From: Delphinus delphis
Taxonomy: Eukaryota > Chordata > Mammalia > Artiodactyla > Delphinidae
DNA length: 64,000 nucleotides
Assembly (NCBI RefSeq): GCF_949987515.2
Contig: NW_027192650.1
Coordinates: 4,092,001-4,156,000, forward strand
Reading direction: 5' to 3'
The position numbers and the translations under genes are program-made. Of the stretch, positions 25,410-35,094 are shown piece after piece. The notes under the pieces were generated by a model. It saw only the letters and a list, made by a program, of their open reading frames with translations. It was not told the DNA's origin and did not search any database. Each line of letters opens with the position of its first letter. Position 1 is the first letter of the stretch.

Positions 25410-26989
25410 TTGAAGTCATATTGCATGGTACCCATTCCACGGGTTTCAACTCTCCAGGTTTAAGGTATTCTTCCTTCAGCTAAAACATGCATGTGGAACC
25501 CAGAGTATGATCAACCGTGTGAACGGGAGCCGTGTTCAAATATGTCTCAGTTTTCCTCCCCTGGTACTCGGGTGCAACATTCCAGATGCTTTACTAACAC
25601 TCTCCCTACTTGGAGAGTCAGTGCCTTTAACCTCCTGTTTGCCCCAGTTTGCAATTTCTGCGGAAGATGAACAGGAATAGTGAGAACCAATGAGAGACTA
25701 CCTGGAGGTGTCTGAACGGGCAAATTTAACTCTCATTTCCCACCAGGAAGAGGAATTAATCAAAGGCTCAGCGTGCCATGCCGGAACCACATTAGGGCCT
25801 GAAGACATCATGCGGTGTTTCGGCCAGCTCACAAGAAAGAGAGTTGAAGAAAGGAGCTCAGGGGCACTGTAATTCACAAACCTGCAGAGTTATAAATGAC
25901 AGCTATCGTCCAAAAATAGACTGAAGTAAGGCTGCCAAGAGGACTTGAAAGCGGGGCAGAATTGCAGGAAACCAATTTCAGGAGGTAGACAGGAATTGCA
26001 GTGAAAGCATAGGAAAAGAGGCAGAACGTCCACAGTGATGCACTTGGCCAAAAAGGGCGTATGCGTTTTTTCCTGAATATATTCAGGAAAAAACGCATAC
26101 GCCCTTTTTGGCCAACCAAGTAAGCTTGCAAAGGAAATCTGCACTACAATGAAGTCTCACTTCCCCCCGGTCAAAAGGGCCATCTGAAAAAAGTGTAAAA
26201 TCCAGAAAGGCAGGACAGGCCATGGAGAACTGGGAGCCTTGTTATGCTGATGGGCGGGATGTAAATTGCCAACAGCCACTCCGGAGAAGTGTATGGTGTT
26301 TCCTGAAACATCTAAAAAACAAAGCAACAGAGCCTAGTGCACTTCCACTTATGGTCCTATAGCTTAGGGAAATTAAAATCAAAAAGACACAGCCACCGCA
26401 AAGTTTGGGACGCCTCTGTTTACAAGAACCTCATTTACCGTACAAGTTCAAAATCACAGAAAGTGAAAAATGGATAAAGAAGCTGTGGTACTCATGTACA
26501 ATGCAATATCACTCAGCAATGAAATCTATGTCACCAGGCCCGTAGCAGCATAATGAGTGGATTCGGGTATGGTGATTCTAACTGAAATAAGTCACACAGA
26601 AAAAGAAACATCAAAAAATATTACTAATACATGGAATTTAAACTTGGCTACAGAGGAACTGAATTACAAAACAGAACAGGGTCTCAAATTTAGAAAACCA
26701 ACTTATGTTTGCTTAAGGGTAAAGGTGAGTTGGGGTGCTGCATAAAACCAGAGATTGAAATGAGCACAGATAAAGTTCCTTAAGCCAAATATGGAATAGA
26801 CAAGAGCTACTCCTTGCTCAACGAAATGGATACAACACCCCATATTAAACGCCTCAGAATGTACCTGACTAGTAAGTATCTTAAAACCTATAGATTGCTA
26901 TGTCTCTGAAAGAGAATCAAGCATGTGTACAGGGGCATAAACGCAGCAGTGATAGGATTGGAGAGGTTCGGTGAGCAAATGTAGACCCT
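25410..26989. repeat. Satellite monomer A16, S start with diverging second half
   Basis: 1,580 bp. The first part follows A15. From about 25,800 new changes accumulate: CATGCGGTGTTTCGG, CAGTGAAAGCATAGG, CCTAGTGCAC, and GGTATGGTGATTC and AATATTACTAATACATGG in the L1-like part. Confidence 0.9.
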
Positions 26990-28564
26990 TTGAAGTCATA
27001 TTTCATGGTACCCATTCCACGGGTTTCAATACCCAGGTTTTAGGTATTCTTCCTCCAGCTAAAACATGCATGTGGAACCCAGAGTATGATCAACCATGTG
27101 ATCGGGAGACGTGTTCAAATATGTCTCAGTTTTCCTCCCCTGGTACTCGGGTGCAACATTCCAGACGCTTTACTAACACTCTCCCCACTTGGAGAGTCAG
27201 TCCCTTTAACCTCCTGTTTGGCCCAGTTTGCAATTTCTGCGGAAGATGAACAGGAATAGCGAGAACCAATGAGAGGCTAGCTGGAGGTGTCTGGACGGGC
27301 AAATTTAACTCTCATTTCCCACCAGGAAGAGGAATTAACCAAAGGCTCAGCGTGCCGTTCCGGAACCAGATTAGGGCCTGAAGCCATCCTGCGGTGTTGC
27401 GGCCAGCTCAAAAGAAAGCGAGTTGAAGAAGGGAGCTCAGGGGCACTGTAATTCACAAACCTGCAGAGTTATAAATGACAGCTATCGTCCAAAAATAGAC
27501 TGAAGTAAGGCTGCCAAGAGGACTTGAAAGCGGGGCAGAATTGCAGGAAACCGATTTCAGGAGGTAGACTGGAATTTCATTGAAAGCATAGGAAAAGAGG
27601 CAGAACGTCCACAATGATGCACTTGGCCAAAAAGGGCATATGCGTTTTTTCCTGAACATATTCAGGAAAAAACGCATATGCCCTTTTTGGCCAACCAAGC
27701 AAGCTTGCAAAGGAAATCTGCACTACAATGAAGTCTCACTTCCCCCGGGTCAAAAGGGCCATCTGAAAAAAGTGTAAAATCCAGAAAGGCAGGAGAGGCC
27801 ATGGAGAACTGGGAGCCTTGTTATGCTGATGGGCGGGATGTAAATTGCCAACAGCCACTCGGGAGAAGTGTATGGTGTTTCCTGAAACATCTAAAAAACA
27901 AAGCAACAGAGCCTAGGGCACTTCCACTTATGGTCCTATAGCTTAGGGAAATTAAAATCAAAAAGACACAGCCACCCAAAGTTTGGGACGCCTCTGTTTA
28001 CAAGAACCTCATTTACTGTAAAAGTTCAATATCGCAGAAAGTGAAAAATGGATAAAGAAGTTGTGGTACGTATGTACAATGCAGTATCACTCAGCAATGA
28101 AATCTTTGTCATCAGGCCCGTAGCAGCATAGAGTGGATTCAGGTACGATGTTTCTAACTGAAATAAGTCACACAGAAAAAGAAACATCATAAGATATCAG
28201 TAATACACGGAATGTAAACTTGGCTACACAGGAACTGAATTACAGAACAGAACAGGGTCTCAAATTTAGAAAATCAACTTATTCTTGCTTAACGGGAAAG
28301 GTGAGATGGGGTGCTCCATAAAACCAGAGATTGAAATGAGCACAGATAAAGTTCCTTAAGCCAAATATGGAATAGACAAGAGCTACTCCTTGCTCAACGA
28401 AATGGACTCAACACCCCATATTAAACTCCTAAGAATGTACCTGACTAGTAAGTATCTTAAAACCTAGGGATTGCTATTTCTAAGAAAGAGAATCAAGTTG
28501 TGTACTTCGGCATAAACAGAGCAGTGATAAGATTGGAGAGGTTCGGTGAGCAAATGAAGACCCT
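26990..28564. repeat. Satellite monomer A17, diverged edge unit
   Basis: 1,575 bp. Many private changes (CATATTTCATGG, GCATAGAGTGG, GATGTTTCTAAC, GTGAGATGGGGTGCTCC). The palindrome at 27623-27694 carries matched changes in both arms. Confidence 0.9.
27623..27694. repeat. Palindrome copy with matched change in both arms
   Basis: The left arm reads GGGCATATGCG instead of GGGCGTATGCG, and the right arm reads CGCATATGCCC instead of CGCATACGCCC, so pairing is kept. A second change near the centre (GAACATATTC) is unpaired. Both altered positions sit in the two symmetric CpGs of the palindrome. Confidence 0.9.
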
Positions 28565-29990
28565 TTGAAGTCATATTGCATGGTACCCATTCCACGGGTC
28601 TCAACTCTCCAGCTTTAAGGTATTCTTCCTTCAGCTAAAACATGCATGTGGAACCCAGAGTATGATCAACCGTGTGATCGGGAGACGTGTTCAAATATGT
28701 CTCAGTTTTCCTCCCCTGGTACTCGGGTGCAACATTCCAGACGCTTTACTAACACTCTCTCGACTTGGACAGTCAGTGCCTTTAACCTCCTGTTTGGCCC
28801 AGTTTGCAATTTCTGCGGAAGATGAACAGGAATAGCGAGAACCAATGAGAGACTAGCTGGAGGTGTCTGAACGGGCAAATTTAACTCTCATTTCCCACTA
28901 GTAAGAGTAATTAACCAAAGGCTCAGCGTGCCATGCCGGAAACAGATTAGGGCCTGAAGCCATCCTGCGGTGTTGCGGCCAGCTCACAAGAAAGTGAGTT
29001 GAAGAAAGGAGCTCAGGGGCTCTGTAATTCACAAACCTGCATAGTTATAAATGACAGCTATCGTCCAAAAATAGACTGAAGTAAGGCTGCCAAGAGGACT
29101 TGAAAGCGGGGCAGAATTGCAGGATACCGATTTCAGGAGGTAGACTGGAATTGCATTGAAAGCGTAGGAAAAGAGGCAGAACGTCCACAATGATGCACTT
29201 TGCCAAAAGGGCATATGCGTTTTTTCCTGAATATATTCAGGAAAAAACGCATACGCCCTTTTTGGCCAACCAAGCAAGCTTGCAAAGGAAATCTGCACTA
29301 CAATGAAGTCTCACTTCCCCCGGTCAAAAGGGCCATCAGAATGAAGTGTAAAATCCAGAATGGCAGGACAGGCCATGGAGAACTGGGAGCCTTGTTATGC
29401 TGATGGGCGGGATGTAAATTGCCAACAGACACTCGGGAGAAGTGTATGGTGTTTCCTGAAACATCTAAAAAACAAAGCAACAGAGCCTAGGGCACTTCCA
29501 CTTATGGTCCTATAGCTTAGGGAAATTAATATCAAAAAGACACAGCAACCCCAAAATTTGGGACGGCTCTTTTTACAGGAATCTCTTCTACGGCACAAGT
29601 TAAATATCCCAGAGAGCAAATAATGGATAAAGAAGTTGCGGTACTTATGTACAACAGAATACCACTCAGCAATGAAATCTATGTCACCAGGCCCGTACCA
29701 GCATAATGAGTGGATTGAGGCACGATGATTCTAAGTGAAATAAGTCACACAGAAAAAGAAACATCATAAGGTATCACTAATACACGGAATGTGAACTTGG
29801 CTACACATGAACTGAATTACAAAACAGAACAGGGTCTCAAGTTTGGAAAACCAACTTATGCCTGCTTAAGGGGGAAGGTGAGTTGGGGTGCTGCATAAAA
29901 GCAGAGTTTGAAATTAGCACAGATACCGTTCCATAAGCCAAATATGTTATAGACAAGAGCTACCCCTTGCTCAACGAAATGGATTCAACA
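28565..29990. repeat. Satellite monomer A18, truncated last unit
   Basis: About 1,426 bp, the most diverged unit of this array. It breaks off in the 3'UTR-like part at TGGATTCAACA, where other units continue CCGCATATTAAACG. Its palindrome (29199-29269) is 71 bp and imperfect: TTTGCCAAAAGGG replaces TTGGCCAAAAAGGG, and the left arm has the GCATATGCG reading without the matching right-arm change. Confidence 0.9.
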
Positions 29991-30720
29991 ATGAGGTATC
30001 ACCTCACACCTGGTAGAATAGGCATCATTGAAAATCTACAAACAAAAAATGCTGGAAAGGGTGTGGAGAAAAGGAACCCTCTCCCACTATTGTTGGGAAT
30101 ATAAATTGATACAGTCATTATGGAGAACAATATGGAATTTCTTAAGAAACTAACAATAGAATTACCATATGATACAGCAATCCCAGTACTGGACATATAC
30201 CCAGACAAAACCATAAATCAAAAAGAGTCATTCACCGCAATGTTCATTGCATCACTATTTACAATATCGAGGTAATGGAAGCAACCTAAATGCCCACAGA
30301 CAGACGAATGCATAAAGCTGTGGTACATATATAAAATGGAATATTACTAAGCCATGAAAAGGAATGAAATTGGGTCATTTGTAGAGACGTCGATGGATCT
30401 AGAGACTGTCATACAGAGTGAAGTAAGTCAGAAAGAGAAAAACAAATCTTGTATATTCATGCATATATGTGGAACCTAGAAAAACTGTACAGATTAACCA
30501 TTTTGCAAGGCATAAATAGAGCAACAGATGTAGACAACAAACGTATGGACAACAAGGGGGGAAAGCTGTTGGGGGGTGGTGGTGGGAGGAGTTGAGAGAC
30601 TGGGATTGGCATGTATACATTTATATGTATAAAATAGATAACCAATAAGAACCTGCTGTATAAAAATATAAAATAAAATTCAAAATTAAAAAGAAATAAA
30701 ATTTAAAAAATAAAACAGAA
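29988..30720 (+). mobile_element. 5'-truncated LINE-1, 3' end (ORF2 C-terminus and 3'UTR)
   Basis: Starts at ACAATGAGGTATCACCTCAC, the well known stretch of the ORF2 C-terminal coding region. It continues through GGAAAGGGTGTGGAGAAAAGG, the CATTATGGAGAACAATATGG stretch, GAATGCATAAAGCTGTGG, TGGAATATTACTAAGCC and AGTGAAGTAAGTCAGAAAG. The 3'UTR follows with a G-rich run near 30,570, TATAAAATAGATAACC, and an A-rich tail from about 30,660. The reading frame is interrupted. It is far closer to ordinary genomic L1 than the L1-like part of the satellite is. Both upstream satellite and L1 share ACA at the junction (29,988-29,990), so the breakpoint is ambiguous by three bases. Sense strand is plus. Confidence 0.9.
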
Positions 30721-30850
30721 AAAACAATTATTCCCTGCACATACATGTATTTATATGAATAAATTATTTCCATGCTTATATCTGTAAATACAAAAAAGAG
30801 GAATAAAATCTACCTTGAACCAAAAACGAAAAAGAGAAAAAAAACACAGA
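30720..30850. other. A-rich tract after the L1 tail
   Basis: Very A-rich, low-complexity sequence with ATTATTCCCTGCAC in the middle and AAAAACGAAAAAGAGAAAAAAAACAC at the end. It may be an expanded or rearranged L1 poly(A) tail. No gene or signal is recognisable. Confidence 0.6.
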
Positions 30851-32166
30851 ACCCACCAGTTACACAGAGGAAAACCGTATCAGGGCACTTGCTCCAGTTG
30901 TAAACAATTCTGAAGTTGGTCAGTGGTGGGGAATTGTCTCCCATTCAGCCAGCAGCCCCCACGCAACAAGCGTCCTCATTGCAAAGCTGGGGCACCGTGC
31001 CGAGGCATCTGTGAGTAAACGTGAGCTGAGCCCCAGGCCAGTTGCTGCTGAACTATTCCCACCCGTCCCAGGTAAAACACCTGAATATATACAAGGACTT
31101 GAAAGCCTAGAGGAAGGGCCATAGAGCCACACGAGTGACAGCATGCCGGCCGACTTGGTGCCTGCAGCCAGCCAGGATGGTCCTGGCCCTGGGTGCTCTT
31201 CTGGAAGATTTCCATTTCCCTGCCTGAGATACCCGTCCTGTCCCTGCCCCCACTGCTTTTTTCCTTCCTCACCTCTGCCCAGGGAGAAATTCCAGCAGCA
31301 GGTATGGGTGACACATCCTCTTCTTTAGCAGGTGGCAGCCTGGCAACTGCTGCAGAAAGTCCAGCAGAGCCCCACTCACACTGGGCCACCCACAAAGCCG
31401 TGGCCTCTCACTCCCTCCCACCAGCCCAGCCCCGAGACTGCTGACAGGGCAGAGAAAATGGCGTCAGGCATGGCTGCAGGGGCTCTTGCTGCCTGGAGTG
31501 GTATTTATATTGATCTCAACCCAGGCACACCTGGGGAGGGCTGGCCGGCACGGTAAGGCTGCCCAGGTCAGCCAATCATCACCCCTCAGGGGCTCACAGT
31601 TGCAGAAAATGGAACTTGCTGAACCGGCCAGGTCCAAGGAACAGGTGTGGGCTCCTGAGAGTCAGGATAGACAAGGGGCTGCAGCTTTGGCTTGTTTTCT
31701 AATCATTTTATCTGGCCCATGAGTGGGAGACAACTTCAAGAAAACCCTCTCCTAATGAGAGGAACCCAGGAGTCAGGGAGAGGAGGGGTGGGTGGTGGTT
31801 GGAGACAGAGGCCTGGTGCCCCGGGTGCAGTGGAAGTCTCTGGAAGACCAGGTGGAGGGAGGCCTCACGGAGTGATGCCCAGGGTCACAGACCTGTCGCA
31901 GCTGCTGTTTGTTAGTTCAAGTCCTGCTCTGAGGTGCTCTGTGTCAGCTCTGAGCGACAGGTGAGCTGGGGGTGCTCTGCAATGAGGGCTATGTGCACGG
32001 TTCCTGTGTGCCCAGCCCTGCCACGGTACCTGCAAGGGTAGCTCTGTATCCTGGGAGGGGCCTGACCACGAGAGCCCCGTGGGCTGGGGTGGGGGTGGGG
32101 TACCTGCCCAGGTGAGCTCCATATTCTGGGATTGGTCTGACCACGAGAGCCCCATGGGCTGCTGGG
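30850..32166. other. GC-rich single-copy-like sequence, no gene recognised
   Basis: About 1.3 kb, richer in G+C than the satellite and without satellite, L1 or SINE similarity that I can recognise. Several overlapping frames of 60-139 codons are open on both strands (for example 30,976-31,395 minus and 31,692-31,964 plus). They have no recognisable domain, and two-strand openness is expected from stop-poor GC-rich DNA. It could be flanking genomic DNA or an unrecognised old repeat. The last 140 bp are a direct duplication described separately. Confidence 0.6.
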
Positions 32167-32172
32167 GACCTG
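32025..32172. repeat. 74-bp tandem direct duplication
   Basis: Two copies, 32025-32098 and 32099-32172, each start GGTACCTGC and share CTGACCACGAGAGCCCC.TGGGCTG; they differ at perhaps a dozen positions. A minisatellite with two units is the simple reading. The second copy runs directly into the first recognisable retroviral pol codons near 32,167. Confidence 0.8.
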
Positions 32173-33300
32173 GTAAAGGATGTCAGGACAGTCAGTGAAG
32201 CCACCGAGGATATACCTCCAGTTGCTCCTAATTCCTACACCCTGCTGGTCATTCTACCAACCACCAGGACATGGTATTCTGTATTAGTCTTCAATGATGC
32301 CTTCTTTTGTATTCCATTAGTCCCAGAGTCACAAGAAATTTTGGCTTGTGAGTGGCAGGACTCAACATACAACTAAAACAATACTTCCGGGCCGTCTGGC
32401 CCCAAGGGTGCAAAAATTCCCACACCATCTTTGGGGAAAGCTTAGCTAAAGACCTAAAAGTTCTACCTCTGGAAAAGGAAACCCTCCTTCAATATGCAGA
32501 CGACATTCTGATCACCAGCCCTACTAAGGAGGCCTCTGAACTACCAAGCCAATAAAGGATAGAAGTTGTCCAAGAAAAAGCTCAAATATCACAGACTGCG
32601 GTGACCTGCCTGGGCTTCATTCTCACAGAAGGTCAGAGAAGCCCATCCCAGGAAAGGGAAGAAACCATTTTCAGCCTTACCCCTTTCTAAAACTAGAAGA
32701 CAGCTTAGGGGTTCCTGGGGAGGCCAGGGTTTGCTGCTTCTGGATCCCTAACTACAGTCTACTAGCTGGGCCTCTATATGAAACACTGAAAGGAAAAGAT
32801 GATGATCCTTTTGAATAGAATCCAGAAGTGGCCTTTCAAGAATGGAAAGAGCAGTCAATTCAGACCCTTGCCCTGGAACTCCCTAATTTAGCTAAACCCT
32901 TTGACCTTTACATTCCCGGTGAAAGGTGAATCGCCATTGGAGAATTAGTGCAAAAACTGGGACCACTTGAAATGGAACAATGCAAGAATGCCATCCAGGT
33001 AGGATAAACTACAGTCACTAAGGGGCTTGGCCCACTGCCACATCTGGCCAAGATACTGGCGGTATCTAAAAACCTGGAAATCAGCAGCCCAAAAGGCCAC
33101 CTCCCTCCTAAGGGAAAAGGACCCCACGTGGTGATCCTAACCACCAACCATGCCCTGAAGTTGCAGGGTTCGCTCCGTGGGCACACCGACCTCGAGTGAG
33201 GAGGCCCTCCAACTCCAACATCCAGAGAGATAACCGGGGGCAACAGGGCACCATGACGACTCGTGTGAACATCACTTGACCTGGAGTTTCTCTCATAAAA
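32167..33300 (+). pseudogene. pol: Endogenous retrovirus pol remnant (gammaretrovirus-like, class I), reverse transcriptase and RNase H region
   Basis: Conceptual translation, with several frames needed, follows the reverse transcriptase of class I ERVs. First the finger/palm stretch around 32,200-32,330, then a WPQG..NS block at about 32,390-32,420, then the catalytic YADD motif at 32,493-32,504. After this come the GF-type palm and thumb segments (to about 32,780) and RNase H-connection similarity near 32,900-33,130. The catalytic YADD is intact, but the longest open stretch around it is only 67 codons (32,352-32,555). Stops and frameshifts occur on both sides, so it cannot make enzyme. The 5' part of pol and all of gag, primer-binding site and 5' LTR are missing; the copy begins abruptly beside the 74-bp duplication. 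Family assignment rests on motif order; I am confident of class, not of subfamily. The limit to the env remnant is not sharp. Confidence 0.8.
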
Positions 33301-33936
33301 CAACAAGAGTGTGTCCCAAAAGAGTAGACTACTGCTTGCAGGACTTACTGCACCCAGAGGGGAGCTAATAATCTTGGCGGGGGAACAGTATACCACACTG
33401 TCACCATAGAAAAGCCTACAGACACCGTGATGATGGTGGCCAATAAGACTGGCTGGACTCCTGTTTACTTCAAAAGGCTGTTGACTCAGTAGCCATCATG
33501 GTCCTTGATCACCACTGACCCTGGACTGTCTGGGATTTGAGCGGGCAGGGCTCTGACACCTGGTGCTGTTTGTACGTTAATTCAGGGGCCTAATTGAAGA
33601 AAGCGCAGACTACTGGTCAGAGCATCTAGGCTGGCAGAGACGGTCAGCCTAAGGTGGCCGAACAAATGTGGGGCGGGGTGAAACCGGCCCCCACAGCGTC
33701 TCTGCACATCTCTTTCCTGGACCCTTAAAGGTCATTAGAATCTATAACACTTCCAATGCTGGTGCTCAGGTGGACGAGCAGGGAGGCAGGGGTCCTGGGG
33801 ACAATCAACGTCACCGGGAGGCTGCTGGGGAGAAGCTCTGACCCTCGCCCCAGGGTATGAGGGCTCCCAACTCAGCACTCAGCAGTTACAGAAGAAGGGT
33901 CTGCACCCTCAGCACTCCAAGAATGAGGAACGGGAC
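33300..33936 (+). pseudogene. env: Endogenous retrovirus env remnant (transmembrane subunit region)
   Basis: Between RT/RNase H and the polypurine tract the sequence carries weak env-like traces. Around 33,470-33,600 there is a decayed stretch with a CC..Y.N.SG arrangement (about 33,560), which resembles the cysteine pair region of gamma-type transmembrane subunits. Near 33,870-33,930 a short Lys/Gln-rich piece lies where the cytoplasmic tail would be. Stops occur in every frame. Integrase and most of the surface subunit are not recognisable, so a large internal deletion is inferred. The position between pol and a polypurine tract is the main support; the env identity is tentative. Confidence 0.45.
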
Positions 33937-33953
33937 AAAAGGCAGAGGAGGGG
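33937..33953 (+). other. Polypurine tract of the ERV
   Basis: AAAAGGCAGAGGAGGGG, an unbroken 17-base purine run three bases before the TG that opens the LTR-like segment. In retroviruses this primes plus-strand synthesis immediately upstream of the 3' LTR. Confidence 0.7.
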
Positions 33954-33955
33954 TT

Positions 33956-34431
33956 TGTCCCCAGCAAAGCCCATTAAAAATCCCTGGGAGATAAAAATAG
34001 AATCTGGGCAATAAAGTCAAGTCTAACCTTTTTTATCCTTTGTGCTTTGTCTAATTTCACGTGCTCCTAGGGTCCCGCATGCAGAGGTTCCACACCCGGC
34101 ACTTCAGACCAGATTTCCTAGTGCAGAATGGCTGGGTCGACACCTCAGCTCCTGGGGCCCAGTGCAGACTCCACGATATAGAGCCTGAGCTACAGCCAAC
34201 CCGGCCCTCGAGAGCTCCGCCGCCTCCCTCCCTCCCACTGACTCTGACAGGATCTCTACACAGCAGCCCAGCCCACAGCCCACGGGGTAGTGCATGCTCT
34301 CACCTCTCCATTCTCTGATCAAAATATAAAGTTTCCTTTGCTTGTGAACCAAACTCAGTCTCGATCTGTTGGCCCCAATGACACTGGGCAGGGGGACACT
34401 TGTTGGGGTCCACTCTGGAGGATCAGTAACA
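33956..34431 (+). mobile_element. ERV 3' LTR-like segment
   Basis: About 476 bp opening TGTCCCCAGC after the polypurine tract and closing at GGATCAGTAACA, so it has TG...CA ends. AATAAA lies at 34,010-34,015. Near 34,321 there is ATATAAAGTTTCCTTTGCTTGTGAACCAAACTC, the typical R/U5 context of class I LTRs (degenerate poly(A) signal). A GGGGTCCACTC-type U5 end follows. No 5' partner LTR is in the island. End positions are by motif only. Confidence 0.65.
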
Positions 34432-34734
34432 GAAATTGAGACTATTGTAACCTCAATGAACAGATGTGTGAGCCAAACTGTAGTTAACATAGAACAGTGT
34501 ATAAGGCTCGGGTAAAATAAGATGTTTTTAACACTTCCATTTGATATTTCCATCACTTTTTATAAGCAAGTTCAGTGAAAAGGTTTGTCTTATTTGTCAG
34601 GTCAATATTAGAGAAACGAAGTGATTTCTTTCCAAGGATGTACAGCTAATAATCTTGGTTAAACCTTCAATCTTGTTTTAAATGCTTTTCCATTGAAAAT
34701 GATACCTCTCTTTCAGCTCCCCCATTTCTGAGAA
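34432..34734. other. Unassigned AT-rich sequence after the LTR
   Basis: About 300 bp of AT-rich sequence with no recognisable gene, repeat or signal. It presumably is the DNA into which the retrovirus integrated. Confidence 0.6.
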
Positions 34735-34925
34735 GTATAAAATCTTATAATTTATTATTACCAAAGGGGAAAGGTGGGAGGAGGGATAAATTAACAGTTT
34801 GGAATGAACACATACACACTGCTATGTATAAAATAGATCATCAACAAGGAACTACTGTATAGCACAGGGAACTACACTCAACATTTTGCAATAACCTATA
34901 AGGGGAAATAATCTGAAAAAGAATA
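34735..34925 (+). mobile_element. LINE-1 3'UTR fragment
   Basis: ATTACCAAAGGGGAAAGG, GGAGGGATAAATTAAC, CTATGTATAAAATAGATCATC, ACTACTGTATAGCACAGGG, AACCTATAAGGGGAAATAATC and CTGAAAAAGAATAGATA follow the cetartiodactyl L1 3'UTR in order. It resembles genomic L1 more than it resembles the satellite's L1 part. It lies only about 170 bp left of the first recognisable satellite sequence, so it may alternatively be the last, unhomogenised trace of the satellite's own L1 moiety. Confidence 0.8.
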
Positions 34926-35094
34926 GATATTTTTATTGACATCATCTATCAATGACAGTTAAAGTGTAGCCTAAGGGAAGCTGGTGGTGAGTGCTTCTGA
35001 CCCTGAAGACTTCAATCATCTAAAGTTTGGACTCTGCCTACTTCCCAAGGCCCTTAATGAACATATGTGTAGCTGTAGCTTAAAAAATTCCCCA
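34926..35094. other. Unassigned sequence at the left edge of array B
   Basis: About 170 bp not recognised as L1 or satellite. If the L1 3'UTR fragment before it belonged to an edge monomer, this stretch would be where the extra block of the long monomer is expected; I cannot align it convincingly. Confidence 0.5.

Larger units (their letters stand above)
1..29990. repeat. Satellite array A (1,579-bp class tandem repeat, delphinoid cetacean type)
   Basis: Eighteen complete monomers and partial ends follow head to tail in one orientation. Taking the motif CTTTGAAGTCATATTGCATGG as phase marker, starts fall at 153, 1733, 3312, 4888, 6466, 8043, 9623, 11200, 12780, 14357, 15937, 17515, 19092, 20672, 22250, 23830, 25410, 26990 and 28565, so spacing is 1,575-1,580 bp. 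Known: odontocete and mysticete genomes carry an abundant satellite of about 1.58 kb in Delphinoidea and about 1.75 kb elsewhere; family name is recalled, not searched. The array ends at the junction with an L1 fragment at 29,990. The last three monomers (from about 25,800) carry clearly more private changes than those before them. Positions 1-152 are the 3' end of a preceding monomer. Confidence 0.9.

Noticed and set aside
1..29990. CRISPR array or bacterial repeat structure
   Set aside because: Repeats are 1.58 kb without short spacers, and the L1 and ERV content is mammalian.
30570..30600. G-rich run as a regulatory G-quadruplex
   Set aside because: G-rich tracts at this position are ordinary in L1 3'UTRs; nothing specific to this copy.
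30976..31395. 139-codon minus-strand frame in the GC-rich island as an exon or gene
   Set aside because: Several other frames are open on both strands in the same stretch, composition is GC-rich, and no domain, splice pattern or homologue is recognised.
30850..32166. Cetacean tRNA-derived SINE in the island
   Set aside because: No A and B box pair with an A-rich or simple-repeat tail could be recognised on either strand.
34104..34556. 150-codon minus-strand frame as a gene
   Set aside because: It is antisense to the LTR-like segment and runs across its right end; no recognisable protein features.
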